Shown: positions 22,581 through 35,255 of the stretch, piece by piece
Layout of the letters: each line of letters opens with the position of its first letter
Position numbering within the stretch: the first letter of the stretch is position 1
Assembly (NCBI GenBank): GCA_037783415.1
Contig: JAZGTN010000044.1
Span: 1,993,501-2,057,500, forward strand
Origin: Leptasterias polaris
Taxonomy: Eukaryota; Echinodermata; Asteroidea; Forcipulatida; Asteriidae
Length of the DNA stretch: 64,000 nt
Direction: 5' to 3'
The notes under the pieces: generated by a model
Told to the model about the DNA's origin: nothing
What the model saw: only the letters and a program-made list of their open reading frames with translations
The model's database searches: none
Program-made: the position numbers and the translations under genes

Positions 22581-23819
22581 GTCCTTTTAGGTTAACAGGC
22601 ATGATATTCTTCCAACTTTAGTCTGATTTCTTTTTTTGCCCCTGGAAAAAACAGAAAAAAACACACCATGTTTTTGATAAAATGTTCCTACTTTTTTTAA
22701 AGTTCCAAATATTATGCCTGCTTTAAATCTGATTTCCAATTTGTTTTCTCACAGAAAGTCTACCAATGTACAGTACTATGTCAGCCCTGTACTCAATAAA
22801 ATATTCCTGCTCTCTTTTCAAGGGGCAGTGCATGCATGATTAATTCTTGCTCCTTGATTAAGTTCCATTGAATTTACCTTCCTCCTCCCCCCCCCCCTTC
22901 TCCGATCGATTCAATTTTCTCTCTCTTGCTCTTGCTTTGGAAAAAGGGGAAAAAACCAACAAATAAACGAATTACTAAATTTTGCTGCCTTCTACCCGCA
23001 AATGATGCACCCAATCAGAAAGCTGCATTTCTATTAGATCGCAATTGCGTTGAGTGTGTGCTATTTCCTCGGCCTTGGACTGGACTATTTGAGCCCTGTT
23101 CTAATTTCATGGTCTGCTTTTCTCATATAAACACTACAGCACACTAGTGGGAGGACTCTGTAATGTCAAGGCCTGAAATGAATACACTGCAGGCCTACTG
23201 CACAAGTGAAGAAGTTAGAAAGGTCAGAAGTGGCTCATTCTTGGGGTAACTTGCCCCAGACAAAGGAGGTGATTTCTTGAAGAGGTAAGAAAACTGGAAT
23301 ATGTACCAAGTATGTTTGACATTTAGATAAATTCAGAACGTTTAATTTATCATTGTACATGTTGTTGTTTTTGTTTTCATGTACTGAACTTATGCTAAAC
23401 TGTAAGTACTTCAAATTCGTGTGTACACATGTAGAGCATATGATTTTGTGTAGCTGGAAGAATGTACAATGTACTATGTATGCAGAGCATAGGAATATGT
23501 CTGTTAGAATGTACTTGGGAGACACAGAAAACTGTAAATTCATCAAATGGTATGTGCAAATGGTTCAATGTAATGTACCACTTAGACATTTTCTTAAGAA
23601 TTGAAAAGGTCACTGCTGTCACCTAGTTTCGTTCCTCCATACGTGTTGGTGAGAGCCAGTCGCTGTGGACGTCTCAGAATGGTCTCAAAAAGTTATCTTG
23701 GTGTATAATGCTAATTTTGGAGGGAACGTACATGTACATCATGTGCAAAGTCATGACAGTAGAGAGAGGTTTGTATAGGTAGAATGGATGTAGCTGACTC
23801 AGCATTTTAAGCAATATTA
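22581..23819. other. Intergenic, no gene recognised
   Basis: Unique-looking AT-rich DNA. A CCCCCCCC run lies near 22891. Overlapping short frames at 23235-23622 on both strands show no family resemblance. Confidence 0.3.
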
Positions 23820-24296
23820 GGGAGGTTTCGCACGCGAACGGATACGCATACGCATACGTTTAGCTATCCGTAACCGTTAGCAGTCTTTCTGTTGTTTTGC
23901 AATCCCAGCGTTTTGGTGGCACTGTTCGCTGTTCCAGCACAGCACTTGGTGGCGCTGTTCAACATGGCATCCTCCATAGACGAGCTTATGTTCATAGCTT
24001 TAGAGGAAAATGACGAAGAAACAGTGCATTTTTTCGTATTTCAAAGTCTTTAGAAATCAACAAAATGACACGTACATGTTCAGTGATTCATTTATTTTGA
24101 TACTATTCATACATATTTGGAAACAAATACAAGAGAATTACTAGAAGTTCGATTTTTCCTACGTGTTTTTTACTTACGTGTAGCAAGCGGGATATCAGTG
24201 TCGTCTGCACGTATAGCGGATAGCGAGTAGCGTATGACGTCATAATGATGACGTATCCGTCGCACTAACCGTATCCGTTCGTATGCGAAACCTCCC
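23820..24296. mobile_element. 477-bp TA-flanked transposon with GGGAGGTTTCGCA ends
   Basis: Ends GGGAGGTTTCGCACGCGAAC and the inverse of GGGAGGTTTCGCATACGAAC, flanked by TA. Subterminal GGATACG motifs are repeated on both sides. Confidence 0.75.
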
Positions 24297-24617
24297 TAAT
24301 ATCAAACATATACCTTCAAACATAGCCAAATTATCACACACACAAATAGCTGAGCAAAAAACCAACTTTGCTAAACTAGAAAAGGGTACCAATATCATAG
24401 AGCTAGTCACACATGGTGCATAAGTGACATGGTATTTTGGCTGCTAACCTTATTCTGGTAATATTATTATTATTTTTTCAGTTACTAATTCGCTTACGAA
24501 AGCGGCTCTATGAAATTTGTCCCATATTGTCTGTATTTTGTGTGTGCATGGTTCCTACTGTTCTTTCATGAGCAAACAATTGTTTCTTATGAGCATTAGG
24601 CCTATTTTAATTTTTAC

Positions 24618-24769
24618 AGATGTTACATTGGTGTAAGGGTAAAACAAAATGATATTCGATATTTTATGCATTGTAAAACATCTCTACTATGACAGATGTT
24701 ACATCGGTGTAAGGGTAAAACAAAATGATATTCGATATTTTATGCATTGTAAAACATCTCTACATGACA
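24618..24769 (+). repeat. Perfect-looking tandem duplication, about 76-bp unit
   Basis: ACAGATGTTACATTGGTGTA through AAAACATCTCTAC is present twice with one or two changes. Confidence 0.85.
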
Positions 24770-24941
24770 GTGGGCACAGGGCAAACATTTCATAAAAACA
24801 AACTTCTGTAATGTAAGCAAAGAGTGAGCAGGGCACCGGTCACTGAAATACAATATGATGGCATTTCAGCTGGTAAACATGTTGCTGCTCAGCAAACTAT
24901 TCCTCTGTTTAGCAAGTTGTGTGCTTACCAGCTCAAAGCCT

Positions 24942-25271
24942 TTAAAGGTTAGATTGAAAATATAAATGTTCACAGATTTGCACATAACTTACATGGTATA
25001 AAGATGGTCATGGTGGAAAACTTCCCTTGAAATAGTTTTGCTTGAAATGCCATAGTTTTTAGGAAATGAGTAAAATAATAGTCTTTATCCTGCAGGATAA
25101 AATCCTATGTTTGAAAAAAAAGTTAAAACAGGGTTTTTCACTGTTTCCTCATGACTCTGAAGACCGATTGAGCTTAACTTTTCACAGGTTTGTTATTTCA
25201 TGTATATGTTGGGTCACATCAAGTGTGGATACAGGTCTTTGGCAATTACCAATGTTGTACACACCCTTTAA
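24942..25271 (+). mobile_element. MITE B, old diverged copy
   Basis: TTAAAGG at the left and CCTTTAA at the right. It keeps ATAACTTACATG, GAAATGAGTAAAA and TTTTCACAGGTTTGTTATTT. The central CGCG palindrome is replaced by TATCCTGCAGGATA, which is also a palindrome. Confidence 0.65.
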
Positions 25272-25736
25272 GCACTCACACAAATCTTGCCACAAGCCAA
25301 AATGTCATAGACTGACATTTTTTGTTTTTAACACATCTGAATGAAATAGGGCCCTGGAATTGTAACGACTTGTAAATTATCCTTAAGAGGAAACCATAGT
25401 CTGATGCATAGTACCTCAAGTACAAGCACGTAGAGAAAAAAAAAAGTTTTTCAAAGCCCCAGCAACTCTTTGGAGATTACTGCAAAATCCTCCATTTGTC
25501 AATTTCAAGACTTTCACTGACAGATCATCGCTGAAAAGACTTACATTTTTTATCCTCATTAATTCATTTGACTTGACTCTGGCCAGGAAATAATTCATAA
25601 AGGCTCATCGAAAAACATGCACCTTTCACGAGCGTTTTGTAATCAGCCCCTTCAGGAATAACTTGCCATGAAAGTCAGACAGGTTAGGAGTTCTTCAAAA
25701 TGTAGCTGTCTGACGATGCGATGTTCGGAAAATCAA

Positions 25737-26103
25737 TTAAAGGGAAGGTATACGTTTGGTAATCACTCTTAAAATCAATGGCAATACAAACCTATTGGTT
25801 AGAAACCTTCAGCAGCGTTCGATAGTATAAAGCATTTTAAGAAACACACTTTGAAGTTTTGTGGTTATGTAAAAAATAAAAAAGTTTGTATGCCCCCAAA
25901 TTTTATTCTGAGAGACTTTGCTGTCAGAAGCGCTTCTCAGATTGTGTGTTCCTACATGTATTGGGGATTATCCTTCCTGCATGGACATGAATATCTCAAA
26001 AACGCTACCACCTTTTGAAATGAAATTTTCACAGGTTAGTTTTTATAGTATATAGTATCAACATTTATATAGGATTCAAACCAGTGGTATACTTTGCCTT
26101 TAA
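25737..26103 (+). mobile_element. 367-bp MITE C, TTAAAGG ends
   Basis: Starts TTAAAGGGAAGGTATACG and ends TATACTTTGCCTTTAA. It shares its terminal TTAAAGG and an internal TTTTCACAGGTT with MITE B, but the body differs. Confidence 0.75.
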
Positions 26104-26442
26104 AGACACTTCATTCATAAAATTACAGGACTGTTTTTACGCCAGCTGTTGACACTCGGTGTAACCAATCAAAGCGCACTACTTTAAATCTACTCTTCTA
26201 AAAAAGCAAGAGTAATCTAATAATGACCAACTGATGTTGTTGTTCCCCATTTAGAATAGAATCTCAGAAATTGTGCACGAAAAAAGATCATTACAGCATG
26301 TGTGGGTATATAAAGAGGTGATAAGATTGATTTGATGTGTCATTGGAGGCGCCATACTTCAGCTTGTTTAAGCCGCTGTAATTTTGGTATGTCTCATGCA
26401 CTGAACACGTACAGTACATGTAACACTCTCATATAACACCTG

Positions 26443-26895
26443 TCCTCCTCAATCTACCCTGGCTCCCAATATCATCCAGAATCATTTACAAGCTGATGCT
26501 GATTGTTTTCAAAGCACTCAATGGGCAAGCACCAACGTACATCCTAGACATGCTCAGCATCTATAAGCCATCCTGCAACCTTCGATCAGGAAATAAATAT
26601 CTTCTTCAAGAAGTCAAATCTCATCGTACCTGGGGGGACAGATCATTCTCCGTCGCAGCACCACATCTCTGGAATTAGCTACCTCTTCACATTAAAACCT
26701 CCAATACTATTCACTCATTCAAAAAGTCTCTCAAAACACACCTCATGTCTAAAGCATTTAGTTCCTCCTAACTGAGTTTTTCTGTTGGTCCCCTCCCCTT
26801 TTGTTTTTTCGCTTCCTTTGTTACAGCGCCTTGAGCACCTTTGGTGGATATGTGCGCTTTATAAGTCTTTGTTATTATTATTATTATTATTATTG
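26443..26895 (+). mobile_element. L2/CR1-like LINE 3' end with reverse transcriptase C-terminus
   Basis: The frame reads FKALNGQAPTYILDML, RTWGDRSFSVAAPHLWN, an in-frame TAG in place of the usual acidic residue, then LPLHIKTSNTIHSFKKSLKT. This is the common C-terminus of CR1/L2 ORF2. It is followed by GCGCCTTGAGCACC and an (ATT)n tail. The 5' side is truncated and the copy is dead. Confidence 0.75.
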
Positions 26896-27667
26896 AGAGC
26901 CAGGGATAGAGAATCGGATATTTTTGTAGATTTATGTGATGGAATCAAGCATACATGTAATACTGAAATGTCAACATTACATGTAAGCGCTGGGATTAAG
27001 GGACATCTGTGCTGTTCCAAGGTTTTTTTGCCGGAGTTTTGAAAGTACACAGTGTGCGGTTGTCCAACTTTGCAGTGAAATAAAAATAAGCAGGCCTGAT
27101 ACTTAACAGAGGCAATAGACCCTTCCCATGAAATACGCTAATTATAGTCACGCATGGGTACAGACACTGTTGGTTGGCAAACGCCATAGAGATGTGCACT
27201 AAGCAAACACGCAAACGCGTCTGCGTCACGCCACCATATATCCATCAGCCCCGCACAAAACGGCGCGATGTTCAATCATTTTGCCAGCCAAAATGTTAAT
27301 GCCTATACGCGTGATGTGCAATTTACAATTGACATATTTTGTGGGAAGGGTCTCTTGCCTCCATGCCCTTGGTTATTGCCTTGGTGCCCTTTGAAATGTT
27401 CCAGTAGAAAACATTTTTTTCCTTGTAGAGGTGCCCTGCCCTTAGTGTATCAGAATACCTGCCAACTGTTCAGATTTAATTGGAATTGTCCAGATGTTGA
27501 GATTACAGGCCGCAAAAAATCAGAACATTCCTATTTCTGACTATGACAGCATTGAAAAAGATAAACAAATTCTGGCAAAAGAGGGTGCCGTTTGCTTGCG
27601 ACAGTAGAGATTTTCTCATGGGATACAGTGATTTTTGTACATGGTTTAAATACGTACATAGTTTGTA

Positions 27668-28040
27668 TGAGAAAATAGAATTAGCTGTTGCAAACTGCTT
27701 ACCAACCAAAAGGACCTGTGGTATAAATGCAAAAAATAAGTTAGTGGCCTGACGTTTCGACCCTAGCAGAGTCTTTCTGGAAGGCTAAATGACAACACAA
27801 CACACATACAAGCATACAGGAGTAACAAGAGCAGTCAAGTGGAAATACATGAATAGAGAGAGTGGAGGGAGAAAAGCAGAAAGCATTCAGAGAAGGCAGG
27901 GGGAAGCAGGGATTATGAAGACAAAGGGGGGGGGGGGGTATGAAGGGAAGGGGATAGCTTGACCACAAGAAGTTGGGAACACAAAGGACAAAATGGAAGG
28001 TTAGAAGAGAGGTAAATAATTAGTTAATACAATGAAGGGC
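27668..28040 (+). repeat. Dispersed repeat G, copy 1
   Basis: GTTGCAAACTGCTTACCAAC, GTTTCGACCCTAGCAGAGTC, a purine-rich stretch and a G-run near 27927. A direct copy is at 62268-62652. A piece of the purine-rich part is inverted at about 28100-28200. Confidence 0.7.
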
Positions 28041-28849
28041 AGACTAATAAAGTGGATAAATGTGTGGGAAAAGGAGAAGGCAAAAACAAAAGGTTATTAG
28101 TCATTTAGTCATTTCCTTCCTCCCCCCCCCCCTTTGTCTTCATAATCCCTGCTTACCCCCTGCCCTCTCTGAATGCTTTCTGCTTTTCTCCCTTGTCTTC
28201 ATTGTGTGCAGTGCAGTGCAGTGCAGTGCAGTGCGTAGTGTGCAATCCTTTAAAATAAAAATATATGCTGAGCAATGGACAGTCTTTACAGATTTGTAAC
28301 GCAGTTCCCAATAACGAGCCATTTAGTTATGTGGGTTATTGCTTGGCATTTTGTGCACACATTGTGCACTAGGCATTGCACAATGCATGACGGGCTTGGA
28401 CCGCCAACATGACAATAAACATACCCTTCCCCGTTCCCCGCTCAATGTTGTTAACCACAGTTGGAGGGCAGACCGCGCAATGATAGCCAACATTGAATGG
28501 GGGCCAAGGAGCGGGGGCACAACAGGATATGGCCGGGATTGTACATGTAGCATGCATTACTAATACTATTTTGTGTGCAAAGGTTATCGGCAAATTTCAG
28601 ACAATGCGCAAATCCTCTGTTGGCTAATCTTTCAAGTTAACAGACTCAAGTCGCTCATTGTTGACCCTTTACACTGACATCTTGGGAAACAAAAAGCATG
28701 TAAAGATATGGTATGCAACTGACTGCTCGCACAGTGCATGGTTTGCCTTTAACTTTTTCCTTAACTGGTGGTTAGCAAGACAGTTAGCTTTTCATTTTAC
28801 TATAGTCATTCGGCTTTTTCACTACTAGCCCATATTTTATATTAAGTAG
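28041..28849. other. Intergenic with GTGCA microsatellite
   Basis: A (GTGCA)n tract is at about 28207-28236, next to an inverted piece of repeat G. No gene is seen. Confidence 0.4.
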
Positions 28850-29340
28850 TTAGGGATGCCATTCAACACTGATCTAACCAGCCGGACCACTTGGGAGTGT
28901 TTTTTTGACTGGTCCTCTGGTGTTTTAACTGGCATTAGGCCAGCTGACCACTATGGGAGAACGCTGTGCCAGTGCCTAAAATGCACACTGCACCAGGGCT
29001 CGAGATTGGGAGGAAAATCCACCAGACAGCAGGGCTTGTACATGTAGCTCAACATTTTTACTGGACCAGCAAGACTAGAGTAAAAGCTACACATTTTCAG
29101 GCTGGAAAAGTTTTTATTTGAACAAGCACTAGAGACGACTTATCTCGTTTTTATAGGTAATAATTTTACCCAACAGAATTGAAAGATCAGACTTAGAGTC
29201 AACATTTGAACATCACTTTTGTTTTTAAAGATATTTATTCAGTTAAAAAAACACAGGACCACCGGACTTGTCTGGTCATGAGTTTATTGGTCCAACGCTA
29301 AAACCACAGGCCCCCAGGCCTGCAGTCCAGTGTCGATTTT
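28850..29340 (-). repeat. Dispersed repeat with GGACTTGTCTGGTCATGA motif
   Basis: Shares CAGGGCTTGTACATGTAGCT, GAACAAGCACTAGAG and CCGGACTTGTCTGGTCATGA with 56930-57240, 20400-20650 and the split copy at 11765-12676. Confidence 0.5.
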
Positions 29341-30104
29341 GAGTTCAGTACACAGTCTAACCATGGAGGTAGAATCCTCCATGGTCTAACATGGCATCTG
29401 AGACGGGCACTATAGCAAGATTGATCAGGTACTGGATCATTATGAGTTACTTGATTGCTATTGTGTAGTACTTACTGTACTCCCACAGTGGCACTGTCAA
29501 GATTTATCATGTGATGGCTGGCATCAGGTGAACTGGGTTGCTGAGTTGATTGGATTAACAGAACATAATATTAAAAAACAGGGCATTGTATGTCAGAAGG
29601 AATCCGATTTCAAAGGCCTGTCAAATTTTTCAGTAATTTGTCCTCAATTTGTTTTGCTCTGTTGATTCTACTAATTATGTATACATATGTAGCAATATCA
29701 ACACCTTAAAACCCCATCCTATAGTCATTATGCACACAGCAATAGTCAATAAAGGCTGTTGGTTTGGAATCCCGGTGTGTAATTACAGTGGAGTCTAGGT
29801 TGTTTGCATACAGCCTGTGTACATTGAGTTCCGTCCTGATACTTCATGGAGGCAATTGCCTTCATGCCCCTGGTGATTGCCTTGGTGAGCCATTTAAGGA
29901 CAAAAATAATGTGTTGCGGGTTTTAATGCAAAGTATACCTTTGTTTTTTGGAACCGTTCGATTGTTTTAATCCTATATAAATGTAGATTATTTAATAATA
30001 TAATAATAATCAAATAACAAACCACAAGGGAAACTGACTGGGTAAATTTTGAATGATTTTGGGTTGACCCAAAATCCCAAAATCAATATAATAATAATAA
30101 TAAT

Positions 30105-30513
30105 AATAGTGGCTTCTTATATAGCGCTCATATCCGTCACTCAGTGACGCTCAAGGCGCTTCAATTGTCAGCTTTCCTGCAAGGTATATGTGGAGCTACT
30201 TTTTGAAGTTTGAGACCTATTCCTTTGCATAGCACCATGTAATGGTTTACAAGGTGCTGTGGCGCAATATGCTGCCGATCAAACCAGGAACACTGGGGCG
30301 AACCCCTTCTCTTAACGATAAGTGCACTGGGTTCTTTTACGTGCATTACACAACACACGGGACCAACGGCTTTACGTCCCATCCGAAGGACGAAGCAATA
30401 ATGGTTAAGTGTCTTGCTTTTAAGGACACAAGTGTCGAACCCACAACTCTGCTGAGCAGAAACACCAGAGCTTGTGTCCGGAGCTCTTATCCGCTCGGCC
30501 ACAACACCTCACA
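30105..30513 (-). mobile_element. tRNA-derived SINE, family S2, near full length
   Basis: On the minus strand the head reads TGTGGCCGAGCGGATAAGAG (A box of Leu/Ser type) and GTGGGTTCGACAC (B box). The body has AACCATTATTGCTTCGTCC and GGGACGTAAAGCCG. It ends in GCGCTATATAAGAAGCC and an (ATT)n tail like that of the LINE copies. Confidence 0.75.
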
Positions 30514-31495
30514 ATAGCAGGGTCTTAGTAATAACCCTGAAAAATTTGTTTGATTTCTATCCAAAAGCCAACTTGTTATGAAGATGGTAATGGTAGTAAA
30601 TCATCCTGCGAAATTATTTGGTTAAAAAATTATAAACCAATCAAAACATTTGATTGTGAGAATGAATTGTTTCTCAGATTTCTAAGGGTTGGTGTCCGCT
30701 CGCAAATTTGCAGGCCAGAGATGCGGTTGGTACCCGCTTAACAAGGATGGATTCAATGTTCATTTGAAAAATACAATGTACCTTGAAAGTTTGTTGCTGT
30801 TTTCTCAGAGAGTAGGGGACACTGTATTCAGCTGAAACTTCACATGTGACTTTTATTGTATCTTACATACATGTAGTTTTGCCTATAAATCAGCATTATG
30901 TTGACAAAAACCAAACGATGACCCTACCTTGAAATATATGCCAACAGATAAAATAGATTACATCCAGGCATGATACTTCTTACTTAAGTCTGATTTCCGA
31001 TTTGTTGTTGCCCTTGGGAAAAAATCATTAAAACTATAATTAAATAGCAAGAAGAGTCTGTTAAACCCTACACCATTACACCATATGAATAATAAAAATC
31101 ATACCAACTCTTATAAAGCAAAGTGCCCTAATCATGCAGGCATGCTCTTAGGCACTGAACACAGTAAATGAAAAATGACACTAGCCAAAAGCTAAGCAGG
31201 AACATTTGTTTTGACATCTTAAAATTAAATTTAGAAAATGAATTGTAACAAGTAGGAGTAAAAATGTACATACATTAAACCTTAAGTAAAAAGAGGACAA
31301 AATAATTGCTGAAGAGTAAAATTGTAAATTGATGAACAAGTAGGTCAGCCCTTGTGCCCACTAAAATTTTGTGGGAACTGTTACAAAATGTAGTGTAGGA
31401 AATGCCCTGGAATGCACTAGGTCACTTTGTTGTAGACAAGACATAAGGTTCTTTTCAATTCAATATACATCCCATAAACTTGTGACAGTCAATTA
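30514..31495. other. Intergenic, partial MITE C
   Basis: Fragments at about 30550-30910 recall MITE C (CTCAGAGAGTAGGGGACACT, CTGAAACTTCACATGTGAC). The rest is AT-rich with no gene. Confidence 0.3.
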
Positions 31496-31685
31496 GATTT
31501 GTTTCCAGTTGGCCAAGGGAATGCAACGTACATGATTTGTTTCCAGTTGGCCAAGGAAATGCAACATACATGATTTGTTTCCAGTTGGCCAAGGGAATGC
31601 AACATACATGATTTGTTTCCAGTTGGCCAAGGAAATGCAACATACATGATTTGTTTCCAGTTGGCCAAGGGAATGCAACGTACAT
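31496..31685 (-). repeat. Minisatellite, five copies of a 38-bp unit
   Basis: The unit starts GATTTGTTTCCAGTTGGCCA and ends AATGCAACATACAT, repeated five times without spacers. Units alternate GGGAATG and GGAAATG. A 38-bp period shifts frame each time, so the open frame across it is a by-product. Confidence 0.9.
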
Positions 31686-31944
31686 GTAGGGCAGAAGAGA
31701 CCGCGAGGATGTGACTTATTGATCCTTACATTACCAATTCACCCTACAGCTGGAGTGGAAGTGTGGTGTAGCATTTAACACAATTATGTGAATTGAATGT
31801 GTTCCGTTTACTTTGGAATTTTCCCAAAAGTTCTAACACTATATAAAGGTCTTGCAGAAAATACCACATGAATTTATAATAATAATGATAATCACATTAT
31901 ATAAGGCTTCTTAATAGCAATTTTCTTAGCTCTAATTAAACCTG

Positions 31945-32350
31945 GGTCCAACTTCATAAAGACGTTAAGCAAAAAAAAAAATGCTAAGCAAATTCCATTG
32001 CTAAGCAAAAAATGAGTGGGGCACCAGGTTTTATCGCGCGCGATAATAAACTCGATGTTTGAAAAACAGAAAACACATTTAAGGTATCTTTTCACTATTT
32101 TCTCGTGACCTAGATGACCAATTGAGCTCAAATTTTCACAGGTTTGTTATTTCATGTATGTGGTTGATTACACATAACATGAACACTGTCTGTGATTATT
32201 TTGTCAGCTCTGCCAATCCTGTATAATACCTTTAAGCACCAGAAGTACGTGTAGCTAAGCACAAACAAATTGTGCATTACCAGAATAAGGTAACCTGCCA
32301 AAATACCATGACCCATGTACCATCTGTGATAGGTATCGTGCTCATTTTTG
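31945..32350 (+). mobile_element. MITE A copy carrying a partial MITE B
   Basis: Outer parts resemble MITE A (CCAACTTCATAAAGACGTTA; CAGAATAAGGTAACCTGCC). Between them, 32028-32235 is the right half of MITE B, beginning at its central palindrome TTATCGCGCGCGATAA (32031-32046) and ending CCTTTAA. Confidence 0.6.
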
Positions 32351-32352
32351 AT

Positions 32353-32495
32353 ATCAAGTAATAAACCATAAGGGAAACTGTCTGGGTAAATTTTGAATAT
32401 TTGTTGGTACAACAAAGGAAATTTTCTACAGTGGGACTTCAACCATGACTTACAGATTCACCTGCATGCTCTACCAACTGAGCTAGGTAGCCCTT
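32353..32495 (-). mobile_element. S1 SINE with tRNA-like head, inverted
   Basis: On the minus strand TAGCTCAGTTGGTAGAGCAT (A box) and GGTTGAAGTCC (B box) precede the S1 body ending TTATTACTTGATAT. Confidence 0.7.
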
Positions 32496-32695
32496 TGTTG
32501 GCAAAGTTATTTTCTGCTTTAACTCGGCTCTCGGGGTAAGGTTCGTTGTCTTTGTATATGTTTATATACAGTGTGTGGTAGTTGAATAAGGTTTAAGAGT
32601 ATTAACTTAATCCCAAAATGCGCTGTACATACGTACATTGTAGGATGAAAGTTCAAGGTCTGGCTGTACACTACAGATGGTGTTGTCGTTCATTA

Positions 32696-33819
32696 CCGTA
32701 ATTTCCTGCGGATAAGACGCGGGGCGTACAAGGCTCAGGGCCGTGAAATTACCCCCAAAAAAATCAAGCGTCAACAGACAAGGCGCACTGCCGCACAAGG
32801 CGCATGATCTTACATGCACCTTTGACTGCAAACAGCAGACCGTATCGGCACATCGCCAAAAAGGGGTCATTTTGTTACCCTAAAAGTATCACGCTAATCA
32901 ACACGTGAATAAATAGAAATCACGTGCGCTTGAAACATGTAGAGACATGTAGAAAAGTTCATTGTAAACTGAAACCAACCTACCGTTCAGCGGCGTTTTC
33001 AGGAGATTCTTTCTCCCGTGTGTCACATGGAATTGAAGGGAGTTTAACCAACAGAGGGCGCTACCACAGGGCTGAAGGGAGTTTATTCAACAGAGGGCGC
33101 TACCATACGGCTCTGAAAATAATCTCCTGCCATTCCGATGGTAAACTTGATTTCAAGTCTGAGACTGCGGTTATTTCTCTGCATCGGCCATGCAAAATTC
33201 CCCCGTAGATTGGCTATCACGCGCTCTAACTCGGTTCAAGACGGGGCGCTGTTTCAGCCAATAATATATCAGCTATTAGGACAACTAAAAACCACAATCA
33301 CAGACTTGGAACCAAGTCTATTTCGATGGGGACATGACATTATTGGGGTTTCTGTTGTTCACCGTTCACACAATAGAGGTTGGGTGAATGCGTTCGGCAA
33401 ATGTTTAGATAAATCTGAATGCAGTATTTTTGGTACGAAATCGCAGCCATAAAGGAAGGGATGAACACGTTGCTGCATTGTTGGAATGAATTCACGGTCG
33501 TTATGTATAGGGACATGTGGCCACAAAGGCAGCTCAGCACATTGCGTCATTGTCGGAATGAAAATCTGGCAACATTGTCTGGAGAGTTGAGTGCACTGAT
33601 ATGTACTACGTCAACAATGTGTGGTGAGTTGATGGTTGGCGACCGCATTATTAACCTGACCGCAGCTACATTAAATAGGGCCTAGATTATTTGCACGTCG
33701 GCCGCGGGCATTTTGATCTTAAGCGACATCAGACAAGGCGCACTGGAATACAAGGCGCAGTGATGATTTTGTGGTCTAAAAAGTCGGATAAGACGCGTTT
33801 TATCCGCAGGAAATTACGG
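32696..33819. mobile_element. 1.1-kb pogo-like nonautonomous transposon
   Basis: Inverted ends CCGTAATTTCCTGCGGATAA on both sides, flanked by TA. Ends of this type with a TA target are known from pogo/Tigger-like Tc1-mariner elements. Inside, GAGGGCGCTACCA occurs twice. No transposase frame survives. Confidence 0.75.
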
Positions 33820-34400
33820 TACACATCATGTACAGTGTATTCCAAGGGAAAAGAGGCATTTTTATAAATACCTCATCCAGAGGTGTGTTTTGGGGACCGT
33901 GACTGGAAACAAGTTTCTGACTTAAAATTCACGGACTGAAACAATTTCCGAGAGCTACACGAAAACGGGTCGGTAACCAGAAGCAGTTCATGACGCAGGT
34001 ACATCTCTTGAAAATTCATGTTCTTACAATATATACAGCCTTCATTTTATTTTCAAGTAATGGAACTTGGTCTTTGTAATTCTATCAACATTACTGATTT
34101 AGCAAGCTTTCACACAGATAAAGTAAAAAACTTACAACCATTGTGTGCTATGAAAGTGCACACACCACTGGTAACCAGCCAACTACTGGTAAATCTGTGA
34201 AATAGATAATACTACCAGTTGTATTAAGTCGTTGCATGTTTTCTGGGGGTGAAACCAGGCTCTGAAAAGCCAGGAAAAGGTTTAAGATTTTTTGCCAGGA
34301 AAGGTTTTTGGTATTTTAGAAGCATGACTTACCGATTGCAGTGTTGATAAAACAACATGCAAGCAGAATTCCTACATGTACATGTAGCTCAAAACGAATG

Positions 34401-34449
34401 TTCCTATTGGCTGAATTGCTACATTATGTAGGAATTCAGCCAATAGGAA
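34401..34449. repeat. 49-bp hairpin
   Basis: TTCCTATTGGCTGAATT pairs with AATTCAGCCAATAGGAA across about 15 bases. Confidence 0.75.
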
Positions 34450-34637
34450 AATGTTATGCAGTACACACAGCGGGTAACAAATTTTATTTAACAGAGTTAA
34501 AGGATTGCTGCCAAAAAAGATGCACTAGCATGATTGGGTACAGCCCCTTGACATGCAATGCAAAAGTTCACACACAAAAGTTGTCACGCATGCTCAGTGT
34601 GGAAGACTTCTCACAGGACGTCGTTCAATAAACAAAG

Positions 34638-34875
34638 GTTCCCTTCACACGATGATTTAGTGTACGTCCTTGGTCAAAACTTCCGCTAGTGTAAGATTTT
34701 GTCGGAGGTCCGGACCTCCGACAAAATGTAGCAATGTTGGACAATATTTTACAAGGGACCCTGGTCAGTGTAAAAATTGTTGTCCTTTCACACGAGGTAC
34801 ATTTTGTAAAATTTTACAACCATGCTACAATTAAGCAAGGGACCCTTGCTAAATTGCTCTCGTGTGAAAGGGGCT
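34638..34875. mobile_element. MITE with TTCACACGA ends and a perfect 32-bp palindrome
   Basis: Ends CCCTTCACACGA and TCGTGTGAAAGGGGC. At 34696-34727 a 32-bp perfect palindrome, each half reading ATTTTGTCGGAGGTCC in its own direction. TTTCACACGAG-type ends are shared with 16265-16990. Confidence 0.6.
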
Positions 34876-35255
34876 TTTTTAACTACAGACGGTTAAAGTT
34901 ACATTGATTGTGTTGATCAAAAAAAGAAACATTGATTTTTGATCTGAAAGCTTACTTTTTACATTTTTACTTATTAATATTATTCGCAGATATTTTCTTT
35001 GAAATACTTGAATTTTATAAATGTGCAAGAAAAATTCCTTCGAACGCCCATTAGGGTTCAATTTCATGTTGTTGCTTATCTTTGAATTCCTTGCTTCAAA
35101 TAAGCCCATTTAAGTACACGCAGATTTCTGCACCGAGAAGCACTGTGAAAATGGGCTCAATTTTTTTCTTACAAACATTCGGTACATGTGCATGTTTTAA
35201 ACATGGAAGAAATTCCAAATCTTTATGACATGAGTAGTGTTCTTTAGATGACGAA

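Noticed and set aside
31455..31685. Peptide repeats in open frames and CRISPR-like spacing
   Set aside because: It is a 38-bp tandem minisatellite with no spacers; the frame shifts at each unit.
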